A stretch of 64,000 bases of DNA from Brachypodium distachyon (GCF_000005505.3 NC_016131.3:47973355-48037354); one strand, 5' to 3'; numbered from the stretch's first letter, positions 1 to 9,328 are shown. Made by a program: numbers and translations. The notes: a model not told the origin generated them from the letters alone.

Positions 1-646
1 CAATTCGATCATGGTGGACTAAAACGGTGAAAGCTCCAACATCCCAGCATCTCCGCCTCTTGTCACTGCTAACTACATCGCCTAGAACCTATGGATTGAA
101 AAAAAAACTCACGAATCTTTCAGACCAAGCATCTCACTCCGGCGATCCTGCAAGAATAGAGCTGAGTGCGCCTCCTCTAGGATTCCAGGGGCCTCTAAGC
201 TTTTGGTTTATTTGTACAGGCGAGCTGCATTTCAGGCTCGGATTTCTTTTTGTTTTTCAATACTGTAAATTTTCCACCTACTAAATGCAATGACAGAGCA
301 CCTACCTTTCCCCATAAAAAAAGCTTGGCATGACCGGGGAACAGATGCTGGATAACAAAAGGACTCACTTAGCAACAAGAGAAGAATTTGACAAATGCCT
401 CGTTTGCCCGGTAACATTCAGAATTATGCCCCGTTGAACAAATGATGAATTACTGATCACTAGTGCTATTTGCAGTGGTAAGCATGTTCCTAAATCATAG
501 AATCACAATTGCAAAAACACCAAAAACTCTTCTATGGCATTGCAAATTTGCATAAGAATTGGTTAAACCCTTTGAGCATCAGAATCTCTCTTAACTACCA
601 ACATATTTACCGAAATCGGGATTAAGAGCGGCAGTGGGAGATGAAC
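1..646. other. Left edge, no complete gene recognised
   Basis: No open frame here has a convincing domain. On the minus strand, 301-345 resembles part of the ORF fragment at 5784-5973: both encode a VPGHAK-like stretch followed by an aromatic/G-K-rich stretch. This may be an old duplicate. If the SPD1-like exon at 647-984 belongs to an intact gene, this interval is its first intron and the later exons lie left of the window. Confidence 0.3.
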
Positions 647-984
647 CTTGGCGGTGGCGTGGTGAAGTTCGACGAAGGAGATGGGGCGGTGGGAGAGGAG
701 GAAGTCGCCGGAGGGGAATCGGGCGAGCGGGGGGCGGCCGAGGTCCATGACCAACTCCACCAGCGCCGGGAGTTCCGGGTGGCCCTCGACCCGCCGCCGC
801 AGCTCCCCCGGGAGCAGCACCAGGAGCCTGTCCAGCTCCTCCACGAACCCCGCATCCCCTGCGTGGCGCGCAGCAAGGGAGCGCGGTGCCTTCTTCTTCT
901 TCTGCTGCTGCTGCTGCGGGCGCGGCGCAGAGAAAAGGGGCGGGCGGTGACTGGGCCAGATGTGATGGAGGAGGCGAAGTGGCG
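647..984 (-). CDS. Ycf45/SPD1-like protein, one 5' exon (partial)
   Basis: The minus strand encodes a low-complexity Q5K4 stretch, then a conserved block: EELDRLLVLLPGELRRRVE, HPELPALVELVMDLGR, RFPSGDFLL and an ATAK end. This resembles the N-terminal part of plant SEEDLING PLASTID DEVELOPMENT 1/Ycf45-type proteins, which carry a P-loop ATPase domain and act in chloroplast development. The block ends at a possible donor (AAG|GTTCAT at 647/646). A pyrimidine-rich stretch ending in TAG just before 984 looks like an acceptor, so the initiation codon probably lies on a further upstream exon. An ATG near 1041 is in another frame and would need such a splice. No exon with the ATPase domain is visible at 1-646. 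It could be a real 5' exon running off the window or a stranded fragment. The family assignment is from memory of the conserved block. Confidence 0.5.
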
Positions 985-1140
985 CTAGGAGAGGAGAGGG
1001 AGATGGGAGACGCGGAGGTGGAGCGACGCCGGCGGCGGCATGACAGCGGCCGGGAGCACGAGTGGAGGGGAAGAGTTTGCGAAACAGTTGGTAAAGGATC
1101 TCCTGCTCTCCTAGTAAAGCAGTGCTCCCAAAACATATTC

Positions 1141-1643
1141 GAGTAAAATTCAGCCGAGTTCCTGTTTTTTCGCGAAAGTGTCAGTTATGTTTCTAATTTT
1201 TGAAAATGCACGTTTAGATTTTCATTGTTTGGTAAGTGGTTCATTCCAAGTCCCTCGCCTGTATACACAGCTCCGGCCGCATGACGTGGCTGCCACCCAG
1301 GCTTTGGGCCCACACATGAGGCGACGACGTGGCGTTCAATCTTACAAAAAAAAACGCGTGGCAGATGTTCCTAAAAAGAAAAATGTGGCTACCAGATGAA
1401 TTCTGTAAGAATGGTAAAAAGATTTTATTTTTTAATACATGCATATGTCACTAATCCTAGGTGGCAGCGTCATGTCGTCGCCTGACGTGTGGGTCCAAAG
1501 CCCAGGTGACAGCCATGTCATGTGACCGGAGCTGTGCATAGACCTGAAAATGAACCACTTACCCGAACAACGAGAAACTAAACCTGCATTTTAAAAAATC
1601 AGGTACCTATTTGATACCTCGAGAATCTCGGTGCATTTTACAC
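1141..1643. mobile_element. Foldback (long-TIR) MITE, Mutator-like
   Basis: The outer about 190 bases are near-mirror images. The left arm, 1141-1335, reads GAGTAAAATTCAGCCGAG and runs through TAAGTGGTTCATT, CACAGCTCCGG and GGCTTTGG to AGGCGACGACGTGGCG. The right arm, 1445-1643, read on the minus strand, gives the same order of motifs. The arms are separated by about 110 bases. It sits between the SPD1-like exon and the start of the NAM-associated gene, so it is in or next to both promoters. No clean target-site duplication was found. Confidence 0.7.
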
Positions 1644-1741
1644 AATTCTGAGCTCAAAATTTACCGCCGACTTCACGGGACATCCTCGTCTTCCTCCTTC
1701 GGTCCGAAGCCACCGCCGCCGCCCTGCTGCCGCCGGCGGCC

Positions 1742-3147
1742 ATGTCCGCGCCGCCTCCTCCCGCCGAAAATGGCACCCCGGCACCCTCCGCCGCCCCTCC
1801 GCCCAAAAAGTCGCGCCGCAGCCTGGGATTGACCCCGCCACCCGCGCCGGCGCCGTCGCCCGCGGCTGACCCGCGGCCGCACTGCACCACCCCTGCCCCG
1901 TCCGCGCCCGCGGCCGTCGATTTGGACGCGCCGCCACAGCAACCCTCTCCTACGCCCGCCTCGACGCCGCCCTCCACGCGGGCTGCGAGCGGCCGCCCGC
2001 GGCGGACTGCCGTGGCCAAGCGGAAGGCGGACAGCTCCGCACGCGCGCCGCTTCCTCCGCCCGCTGCCCAGCCGGCGAGGGCTCCTCGGGCGTCACCTCC
2101 ACCAGCCGGCGAGCACGAGGTGCTCGATGAAATGCCTAGAAGGTCTGTTGTTTTTTTGCCTTCTTTTATGATAAATGATCGGTGTTGTGTGCATATGATA
2201 CTCATTCCATTATGGTTAGCGTGTACCGTATGTGACGATTAGTTGATTTCATGATTATGTGTGTGTATGTGATGTTGATTCTATTATGCTTTGTAGCAAA
2301 TGGGCATCCTCAATGGAGCAAGTGGAGCGTCTCAACCCAAGTGGAACCAATCCTGATGATCGGGTAAAACAATTTGCCCTCTACTTGCTATCCCTCTCAT
2401 TGTCAATTAGTAGTTGATTTGCTAACTTGTCAGACTTTGCGTTCTTCACAGATCAAAATGGCTCAAAAGCTTTTCATGCAATTGACATCAAAGAATGGCA
2501 AGCTAGGGAAGCCATTCGGTTTGCAACATTGTTATGACTTGCTTGTCCATGATGAGAAGTGGAGGACCATGAATTATGAGATGCCAACCAAGAAGAGCGA
2601 GTCAAGCAGCTCCTCTTCTCCTGATGTTCAGAATCTTGATGGAAGCTCAAACGAGAGTGACTCTGAGGGTGCAAATACATCAAACTCGGAACAAAAGAAG
2701 AGGCCAATTGGGAGGAAGAAAGGAAAGGAGAGATTGAAGAAGGAGAAGGTGAGTTCATTCAAAGACTCCATTGACCTCATGTTATCAAAAAGAAAGGCAC
2801 TTGCAGCTGAGAGGAAAGAAGAGAAGGCTCGAGAGTGGATGGAGAGAAAAGAGATGGACGAGCGATGGATTGCAATAGCAAAGCGCAGGGCAGAAATAGC
2901 AGAGCGCAGGGCGGCAATAGCAGAGCGTGGTGCCATGATGGAGGAGCGTATGCTTGCAATTGAAAAGCAGAAGCTAGATCGACAACTCATGTCCACGGAC
3001 CCATCCAAGCTTGATGAGAAGGGAAGGGCATACTTTGAGTTCAGGCGTGCTCAAATAATGGCATCGCAGACCACGGGGGCCTTCACGCCGGGCTGCTTCT
3101 TGGGAGGTGGTGGTGACATGGGAGGTGGTGCTGACGGCTCCATTTGA
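1742..3147 (+). CDS. NAM-associated C-terminal domain protein (TE-related family), 3 exons
   Basis: Exons are 1742-2142, 2297-2363 and 2452-3147. All junctions are GT-AG and the joined frame encodes 387 residues. Residues 1-133 are a Pro/Ala/Ser-rich disordered arm with basic clusters (KKSRR, GRPRR, AKRK). Exon 2 continues with KWASSMEQVERLNPSGTN. Exon 3 holds the GKPFGLQHCYDLL-HDEKW motif of the no-apical-meristem-associated C-terminal domain, then Ser/Asp-rich and basic stretches and a Glu/Arg-rich coiled coil (about residues 270-340) with repeated AERRA units. Relatives are often called GST T3-like and are linked to PIF/Harbinger-type ORF1 proteins. The usual SANT/Myb-like DNA-binding segment before the WASS block is missing, so this member is either shortened or a regulatory form. 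Function unknown. The frame is open throughout, which argues against simple decay. Confidence 0.7.
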
Positions 3148-3151
3148 TCTT

Positions 3152-3309
3152 CATGTTTGGATGGTCTTCTATGTTGCAATGAACTGCGTTTTATTTGCCG
3201 AACCATGTTGTTGGAATGATGCGTTTCGGTCACTGGCTGATATTCATGTTCGAATGATCTTTTATGTTGCAATGAACTGTCTTTTATTTGTCGAACCATG
3301 TTTGTGGAA
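3152..3309. repeat. Tandem duplication just after the stop codon
   Basis: Two copies of about 65 bases (near 3152-3216 and 3245-3309) share the core TATGTTGCAATGAACTG, then TTTTATTTG and CGAACCATGTT. They differ at about eight positions and are separated by about 28 bases. They lie in the presumed 3' UTR of the NAM-associated gene. Confidence 0.75.
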
Positions 3310-3801
3310 TTAAACGGTGATCTATCTGTGCTTGCAGTTATCTATATGAACATTGTATATAGTCATATGAAGGTCTTTAAGAGAATCAGAATTTTTAGGA
3401 AACCTGGAGGAGGAGAGCACTATTTTTTCAGAAAATTTCCTCACTTGTATCCCTCCCTGGAACTGGTTTTAGGTGCTAGAGATGCTAGAAAAGCAGAGCG
3501 GGACCATTATCCATTGGCGGCCCCTGCGCCTCCACGTCGCCGGCCGCTTCGCCGTTCCTCGTCGTCCTCAAATCTCTCACAGAATTGGAATTTCTTCCAC
3601 CAACCGGGCCAGCCCAGGTGCCTTTAATACTCAAGGAGTACTTCCAAGGTCGATCCCCATCTCCAACCGCCCCAACTAACCAGCTTTTTAAACCCTGACG
3701 AGCTCTTCTCTCTCCACTCCAGCGCCGGCCAACACAACAACACCGGCGGGCTCGATCGATCGATCCCCTTCCGCGCGTGCCAAGCAGAGAGGTAGGTCTT
3801 G

Positions 3802-5353
3802 ATGGATCCGCCGCCGCCGCCGCAATTGCGGGTCTTGGACACCGTCCAGCTGTTCGCCCCGCCGCCGCACCCCCGCGGCGAGTCAGAGTTGTCTCCCTCT
3901 CCCCTGGCGCCGCTCTCCGGCCTCGACGCCGACCCCAACGTGCTCGGCGTCACCTTCCGCAGCGTCCGCTTCTTCCCGCCCCACCCGGTCTCCCTCGACC
4001 CGCTCGACACCCTCCAGCGCGCCTTCGCTGCCGCGCTCGCCCTCTTCCCGCAGCTCGCGGGCTCCCTCCGCGTCCTCGACCGCGCTGCCGCCGTCGTCGT
4101 CTTCTCCGGCAGCAACGCCGTCCCCCTCGTCCTCGCCGCGTCCGACGGCCTCTCCGTGGCCGAAGCCGTCGACGCCGACGCCCCGGACTCGCCGCTGCTC
4201 GACCTCCTCGCCCCCGCAGACGTCGACGCCGGCGTGGCAGGGCCAGCGCTCGCGCTCCAGGCCACGCGGTTCGCCTGCGGCGGGGTCGCGCTGGGAATGC
4301 GGGTGGCCCACGCGCTCTGCGACGGCGCTGGCGCCACCAGGTTCCTCGCCGCCGCCGCCCGGTTCGCGCGCGGGGAGCCGGTGGCGCCGCCGGTGTGGGC
4401 ACGGCGGGAGCTCCTGGGCCCCCGGGACCCGCCGCGGGTGGTCGCGCCCTCATTCGACACCGTCCTCGCGCCCGACTACGACGCCGTCGGACCGTACGGA
4501 GGCCATGGACACGAGCAGCAGAAGCTACTGAAGGTGTGCTTCCACGTGAGCGACGTGCGCGTGGAGACGCTCAGGGCGCGGCTCTCCGCCGAGGCCGCCG
4601 GCGTCAGGCTCACCACCTTCGAGGTCCTCGCCGCCTTCATCTGGCGCGCAAGGTTAGTTACTAGCTTCGTAATCGGATCACACACACACTGGCTCGGTTA
4701 GGCCAGGCGTCGAACACCTGAGACACATGAATTTTACCACTGCTAACTCTGCCATGGAATGAATCGGCAATCGGTCGAACAGGGTGAAGGCGAACGGGAC
4801 GAGCCCCGAGGAGACCGTGAAGATGGTGTACTCCATGAACATCAGCAAGCTCCTGGACCCGCCGCTGCCGGAGGGGTACTGGGGCAACGTGTGCGTGCCA
4901 GTGTACGTCTCCCTCACCTCCGGCGACCTCCTCGGCCGTTCCCTGGCGGAGACGGCGACTCTGGTCAGGAAGAGCAAGCGGGAGGTGGACGACGAGTACG
5001 TGCGCTCCTACGTCGACTTCCTCGAGCTCCGCCGCCGCGAGGGGGTCACGGCCACGGCTGGGCGCGGCGGGGTGAGCGCGTTCACGGACTGGCGGCGGCT
5101 GGGCCACGGGGAGGTGGACTTCGGGTGGGGCGGCCCGGACGCCGTGCTGCCGCTGTCGTGGCGGATCCTCGGGAGCGAGGAGCCGTGCTTCTTGGTGCCG
5201 TACGGCATCTCCGACGAGAGGCGGCGGCGTGGGTTCAAGGTGTTCGTCGCGGTGAGGGAGACTGCCGTAGCGTGCTTCAGAGAGGAGATGGAAGAGATAC
5301 TGCTGTTGCAGCAGGAAGAGCGCGGTAATTACAGTACAGCAGGGAAATTATGA
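3802..5353 (+). CDS. BAHD-family acyltransferase, 2 exons
   Basis: Exon 1 is 3802-4652 and exon 2 is 4783-5353, with a 130-base intron (AG|GTTAGT ... ACAG|G). The product is 473 residues, usual for the family. The catalytic HxxxD motif is present as HALCDGAG (about residue 170). The structural DFGWG motif is present near the C-terminus (VDFGWGGPDAVLP). BAHD enzymes are cytosolic and transfer acyl groups from CoA thioesters to alcohols or amines in phenolic, wax and polyamine-conjugate pathways. The first ATG (MDPPPPP) fits the family. Exon 1 is extremely GC-rich, as is common for 5' ends of grass genes. Both catalytic motifs are intact, so the gene looks functional. Acceptor and donor cannot be read from sequence alone; hydroxycinnamoyl-CoA is only a common possibility in grasses. 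Confidence 0.9.
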
Positions 5354-5783
5354 ACCTGGATTGTTTGCATTGATGATTTGCCTTAAGAACAGATACATGA
5401 TCAACTACTGCCTGAATCCTGATGAAGTGACAAACTTTGTAACAATGTGGTTTCCTTAATGAAACCGGGAGCGACATTGACACATTGACCGGCAGCCCAA
5501 TCTGGCCGCTTACCCTATCCCACTTGCTGGATCATCCATCGCCATCTTCAGCAGCAGAAGATACCAACACTGCAACACAGGAACCAGAGATGCAATACGG
5601 GCTCAATAAACCATACAAGAACCTTTCTGCGGAAAGAATAAATGGCAACAGAAATTAGTTGTTGAGCGGCATCTCTAGCAACATTCGAAGTCCTAAACAT
5701 AGAATGATGCTTTTCCCAGTATTTATGTAAAGAATTATTTACAGAATTAATGTTTTTGACAAGAAGGATGTCATGAAACTCAC
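5354..5783. other. BAHD 3' flank
   Basis: Presumed 3' UTR of the acyltransferase, with an AATGAAA-like signal near 5458, then sequence lying downstream of the donor site of the ORF fragment at 5784-5973. Nothing else recognised. Confidence 0.3.
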
Positions 5784-5973
5784 CTACCCCAGTTGCCGAA
5801 AACAGGATCAACACCAGCTTCTCTCTTTGCTCTTCCATCTTGGGTGACCCCATAAGCAAAGCTTTCAGCGCCCGCAATCCGTACACGGTACCGTTTGCTA
5901 AAGACGCACATGCAACTTTACCATTTTCCACATAAAACTTGGCATGGCCAGGAACAGATTGTTCTACCTCCAT
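5784..5973 (-). pseudogene. Unidentified exon-like ORF cut by a MITE
   Basis: The minus strand reads an open frame with ordinary codon use: MEVEQSVPGHAKFYVENG, then KVACASLANGTVYGLRALK, then LLMGSPKMEEQREKLV. It ends at a very good donor (GTAG|GTGAGT at 5784/5783). I do not recognise the family. A 158-base MITE lies immediately upstream of the apparent ATG. Its target-site duplication repeats the ATGGAGGTAGA start, so that ATG may simply be an internal Met of a longer exon. No upstream exon was recognised. Probably a broken gene remnant. Confidence 0.3.
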
Positions 5974-5974
5974 T

Positions 5975-6132
5975 TAGGGGTGCAACTTGGTGACCCGGAG
6001 GGTACCCTTTGACCCTCTGTAGTTCAAACAAATGAACTAGTTTTTCAAAAAGTTGTATCATTTTAAAACTTTAGTTCATTTGGTTGAACTAAGGAGGGTC
6101 AATGGGTACCTTGAGGGTCACAAACTTGCAGC
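5975..6132. mobile_element. Short MITE with 12-bp target-site duplication
   Basis: A 158-base element made almost wholly of two inverted arms of about 62 bases. The left arm contains GACCCGGAGGGTACCC, TTGACCCTC and TAGTTCAAAC; the right arm carries their complements. It is flanked by direct copies of TCTACCTCCATT at 5963-5974 and 6133-6144. The duplication is longer than the 9 bases usual for Mutator-type elements, so the class is uncertain. Confidence 0.85.
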
Positions 6133-6190
6133 TCTACCTCCATTCCTGTTTTCCGGTTTAAGGGGGGCCCACGCATCCTTATGTTGAATA

Positions 6191-6314
6191 CTTCTTCCGT
6201 CCAACAAAAGATGTCTCAAGTTTGCCAAAATTTGGATGTATCTAGACATGACTTAGTCTATAGATGCATTCAAATTTGGTCAAAATTGAGACATCTTTTA
6301 TTGGACGGAGGAAG
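6191..6314. mobile_element. Stowaway-like MITE (ATGTCTCAAG subfamily)
   Basis: Ends CTTCTTCCGTCC ... GGACGGAGGAAG are inverted and flanked by TA dinucleotides. The interior contains AAAGATGTCTCAAGTTTG, with its complement before the right end. Confidence 0.85.
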
Positions 6315-6744
6315 TACTTAATTTTATGTATTGCCTGTCTTTTTTTCTTTTCTTTTGGGTCATAATGGTACGTACTACCTCTTATAAGGCTTACATGTAT
6401 TTCTAGATCATAAATTTGATGAACTAAGTATGTATTGTATTGCACAAAAAATTATACCATCGAAAGAACTTTTTACTGATATAAATTTTTTTCATGTAAC
6501 TTATACTTCGTTATTTAAATTAGTGATCAAGGAACACGTGCGAGTTTTTTAAACCGGACAGAGGTAGTACTAAGAGCTAGCCGAGTTGGGCCAATGGGCT
6601 GGTATTGTATGGTTATATGGGCCTGACGCCCTCACGGCAGGTTGCATTGATTGCGTGCTACCGCCAGGTCCTAATTCGCTAGCTGCCGAGAATTATACCT
6701 TCGATTTTTAGTCCCACCTCGACAGAGGGCGCACTGAATTGGAG
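6315..6744. other. Intergenic, nothing recognised
   Basis: AT-rich sequence without a convincing ORF. AGTCCCACCTCGACAG at 6710-6726 may be part of the outer arm of the following hairpin element. Confidence 0.3.
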
Positions 6745-7210
6745 TCTTTAAATTCAGATCTATACGCTCTTCACAAGATCTTCGGTGTTCGCACAACAAA
6801 ATATTGTCGATTGTCTCTGCCAATCGGTCGATGGCCCCTCTGGCCAACAACTAGGCCTCGGCTCCCGGTGATACTGATTGGCTAATCGTGAACTTCCTCC
6901 CGTTGAATGAAAAATCTTGGTGCGTACATGGCATTCCATGCGGTGTGCCGTTACTCGCGCAGCGCCCATCGCCGGACCCGTGGTGGCGCTGCGCCAGTGA
7001 CGGCACATGGCACGGAATGCCATCTACGCATCGAGGTCTTCGTTTGACAACAGGAAGTTCACAATGATGCAATCAGTTCCCCAGGGAGCAACGCCCAGTT
7101 GTTGGCCACAAAGGGCCATCGGTCGCTCGGCAAAGACGGTAGATGAGATTTTGTTGTGTGAAGACTGCAGATCTAGTGAAGAGGGTATCGATCTCAAGGT
7201 GTTAGGCTTT
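6745..7210. mobile_element. Long hairpin (foldback) element
   Basis: Arms of about 200 bases pair across a short apex. The left arm, near 6750-6955, contains CTCTTCACAAGATCTTC, CACAACAAAAT, CGGTCGATGGCCC, GGCCAACAACT and GTGAACTTCCT. The right arm, near 6990-7205, contains their complements in reverse order. The apex (about 6957-6990) has its own small inverted repeat, GCGCAGCGCC/GGCGCTGCGC. A third degenerate arm-like copy lies at 7340-7405 (CGGCAAAGAGG ... GGGTCTAGTGAAGATC). Transcription would give a near-perfect double-stranded RNA of about 200 bp. Confidence 0.75.
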
Positions 7211-7652
7211 GGAACCTGAGTTTCCGTACATATATGAGCCCCTAACCCCACCTACCAACACTCAAATCGAATTTTTTGGTGTGCAAAGACGATGAGATTT
7301 CCAACGACCAGTAGTTGAACACGAAGACCATCAATCAATCGGCAAAGAGGTTTGAATAGTTTTTGTTACCTAGAGATTGTGGGTCTAGTGAAGATCGGCA
7401 AAGACCCAATTACCCTTTGCAAAATGACTAAGTTGCCCTTTGCTAGTAATTACCGTTGGATATGTTTGGTACTCTGAGATATGATTTTGGAGCACGAGTA
7501 CCGTGAAAAGGCACGAAGAGAATTATGTATCGACATGCATGTAAAGGAAAAAATGAGTAGGAGTACTTAATTTGGAGGAAAATGTAACATGACAAAGAGA
7601 AATTTATTGAAAAAATAATTGGTGTGAGAAAATACAGCAGGTCTCGCAAAAA
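7211..7652. other. Hairpin element flank and AT-rich spacer
   Basis: Holds the degenerate third arm copy (7340-7405), then AT-rich sequence up to the Helitron-like element. No gene seen. Confidence 0.35.
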
Positions 7653-8268
7653 TCTATACCTATATAAAAAATACGGATCGTTTCCTTCACCGTCGTCTAT
7701 CAAACTTCTCATAAAATTTGTGGCCCCTATGATTACACCGAATCTATCTATATCTGTATATACCAATGTAAAATATACGGACCGTTCCAACTTCTTTTTG
7801 CCCTTTTTTTCGTCAAGCCCCCAAGACCCACCTCGTCCGCCCGCACGCAAACCACTCCTTCGTCCGCTCCAGACGCCGAGCAGGGCAACATGTTCGTTTT
7901 CTCAGCCCTCATCCCCCGACGTGTTGATCTGGGCCAACGGAAGCCACTACGACAAAGCGCGCTAAGGCGGTTCAGCCGTGATTATAGGGGCATGATTGAG
8001 GAGGGGAAAAGGAAGAAAAGGGCCATGGGATACGGTTCAGAACACCTGGACGGGTTGTGGGTCGAGAAGGCGTCGTCGAGGGCGGAGATTGCGGCGGCCG
8101 GTGCACATGTGTGCTGCTTTTGACGCTAGGAAGAAGACGGGCACAAACGCTCGTGCTGGGATGAGCTGGGCGCTCTCAAGAAAACTGGGCCAAGAGAAAA
8201 AAAAAGAAAAAAATAGAAAACCTAAAAGTGTTTTCCTTGAGCGTGACAGCGCACGGACATTCTGTTAG
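7653..8268 (+). mobile_element. Non-autonomous Helitron-like element, copy A
   Basis: Homologous along its length to 43319-44448 (copy B). It starts TCTATACCTATATAAAA after an A, matching the TC-type 5' end of plant Helitrons. The right end is GCGTGACAGCGCACGGACAT then TCTGTTAG: a short CGTG/CACG hairpin about 12 bases before a decayed CTAG-like terminus. No RepHel protein is encoded. The Helitron call is inference from the termini; the homology between copies is seen directly. Confidence 0.55.
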
Positions 8269-8512
8269 AAAATAAATAAATACAGCAGCAACGACAAACC
8301 GAAGGAAACAAGCACAGAGGACCTGGACCGATCGACTGGCTGGAGGAGACAATACAAATCAAGAAAGGAATAGTAGCTGAGAAGGAGGGGATTGATTAGT
8401 CGGTTGAGACTGCAATGCCACCGGGCTACTTCTGCTTCGGGGAAGACAAGACAAACTGCATCCACATGACTCAACCCCTTAATTAATCCTCTTGACGGGA
8501 CGTGTCAAGCTT

Positions 8513-8833
8513 CGTGAGTTAGCCAACGCAAACAAAAAACCCAGGATAGCATGTGAAGCTCCATGCGCTTGCCAATGCAACCAAAAAACCGATCTAATGA
8601 AAAGTGCTAGGCAATCCACTTATACACTTCAACACCCCCTTCACGTGTGACGGTGAAAAGAAGTCAGCACGTGTGGTAACAGCAATTTTTAATATAAATT
8701 ATGAAAGTCAGGATTTGAACTTGAGACTTTTGGCTCTGACACTATGTGAAGCTTCATGCGCTAGTCAACGCAACTAAAAGACCGATCCGATGAAAAGAAG
8801 TAGGAGCTGGTCACAATTCACTTATACACTTTA
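8513..8833. repeat. Three-fold degenerate repeat with tRNA-like B box
   Basis: A motif resembling CATGCGCTNGYCAAYGCAAC followed by AAAAGACCGATC and a (T/G)ATGAAAAG stretch occurs near 8555-8600 and 8756-8800, with a weaker copy at 8513-8545. Two copies are followed by CACTTATACACTT. Between them, 8711-8721 on the minus strand reads AGTTCAAATCC, matching an RNA polymerase III B box, so a SINE-derived origin is possible. Confidence 0.5.
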
Positions 8834-9044
8834 ACGAGACGACAGTGTGGCCGTTGGTGTGGGCGGTTGCGCCGGCCTGAGCGAAGCCGTCGACGGCGAC
8901 CCTGCTTCCGAGGTCGGCGTCAACTTTCTGGCCCAAAGCTTCGACCGCCGATGTCGGCGCTGCCGCCGCCAGCAGCAGCAGCAGCAGCAGCAGCGCGAGC
9001 AGTGCACCGATCACCATTGTTACCGGCTTCATCGCGGTGGCCAT
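8811..9044 (-). CDS. Small secreted peptide precursor (77 aa), unknown family
   Basis: From the ATG at 9044 the product starts MATAMKPVTMVIGALLAL, then a run of leucines and AAAAPTSA, a strong signal peptide. A short mature part of about 45 residues follows (EALGQKVDADLGSRVAVDGF, then an Ala/Thr/His-rich tail ending CISEL). It has one Cys, so it is not a cysteine-rich peptide. A good TATA box (TATAAAA, 9129-9135 on this strand) lies 85 bases upstream of the ATG, followed by a GATC-rich leader. The frame extends upstream of 9044, but the TATA position and signal peptide favour this start. It might be a peptide-hormone precursor. I do not recognise a known signature. Confidence 0.5.
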   Translation of the reverse strand: MATAMKPVTMVIGALLALLLLLLLLAAAAPTSAVEALGQKVDADLGSRVAVDGFAQAGATAHTNGHTVVSLKCISEL

Positions 9045-9128
9045 CGACGTAGCTAAGCTACTTGGATGATCGATCGATCGATGCAAAGTGCAGGGATCGG
9101 TGAGGGTGCTCGATCGTCCGGTGGGCCC

Positions 9129-9135
9129 TTTTATA
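9129..9135 (-). promoter_or_regulatory. TATA box of the small-peptide gene
   Basis: TATAAAA followed by GGGCCCACC on the minus strand, 85 bases upstream of the ATG at 9044. The spacing is right for a short 5' UTR. Confidence 0.5.
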
Positions 9136-9313
9136 GACACAAGTACAGCTATGGACACCCGAGCAATTAGCTGCACGATCGAATATATAGATGAACCGAT
9201 CCTGGCAGTCCTAAGCAAAACCTTTTCAGCGAGCACACATTGAAACATCAGATGATCCTGGTAGTCCTAAGCAAAACCACTCTCATAATCTTCATTTGAC
9301 AAGTGTGCCTCCT

Positions 9314-9328
9314 CCCCCCCCCCCCCCC
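9314..9328. repeat. C15 homopolymer
   Basis: Fifteen cytosines in a row, in the gap between the peptide gene and the IQD 3' UTR. Confidence 0.9.

Noticed and set aside
591..1136. Long minus-strand GC-rich frame over the SPD1-like exon
   Set aside because: Ala/Pro/Arg-rich translation is the shadow of the true frame; the conserved SPD1 block is in a different frame.
1654..2205. Minus-strand frame opposite exon 1 of the NAM-associated gene
   Set aside because: Low-complexity Gly/Ala antisense of a Pro/Ala-rich exon; no domain.
3624..4460. 278-codon minus-strand frame over BAHD exon 1
   Set aside because: Antisense of a GC-rich coding exon; the plus strand has clear HxxxD and DFGWG motifs.
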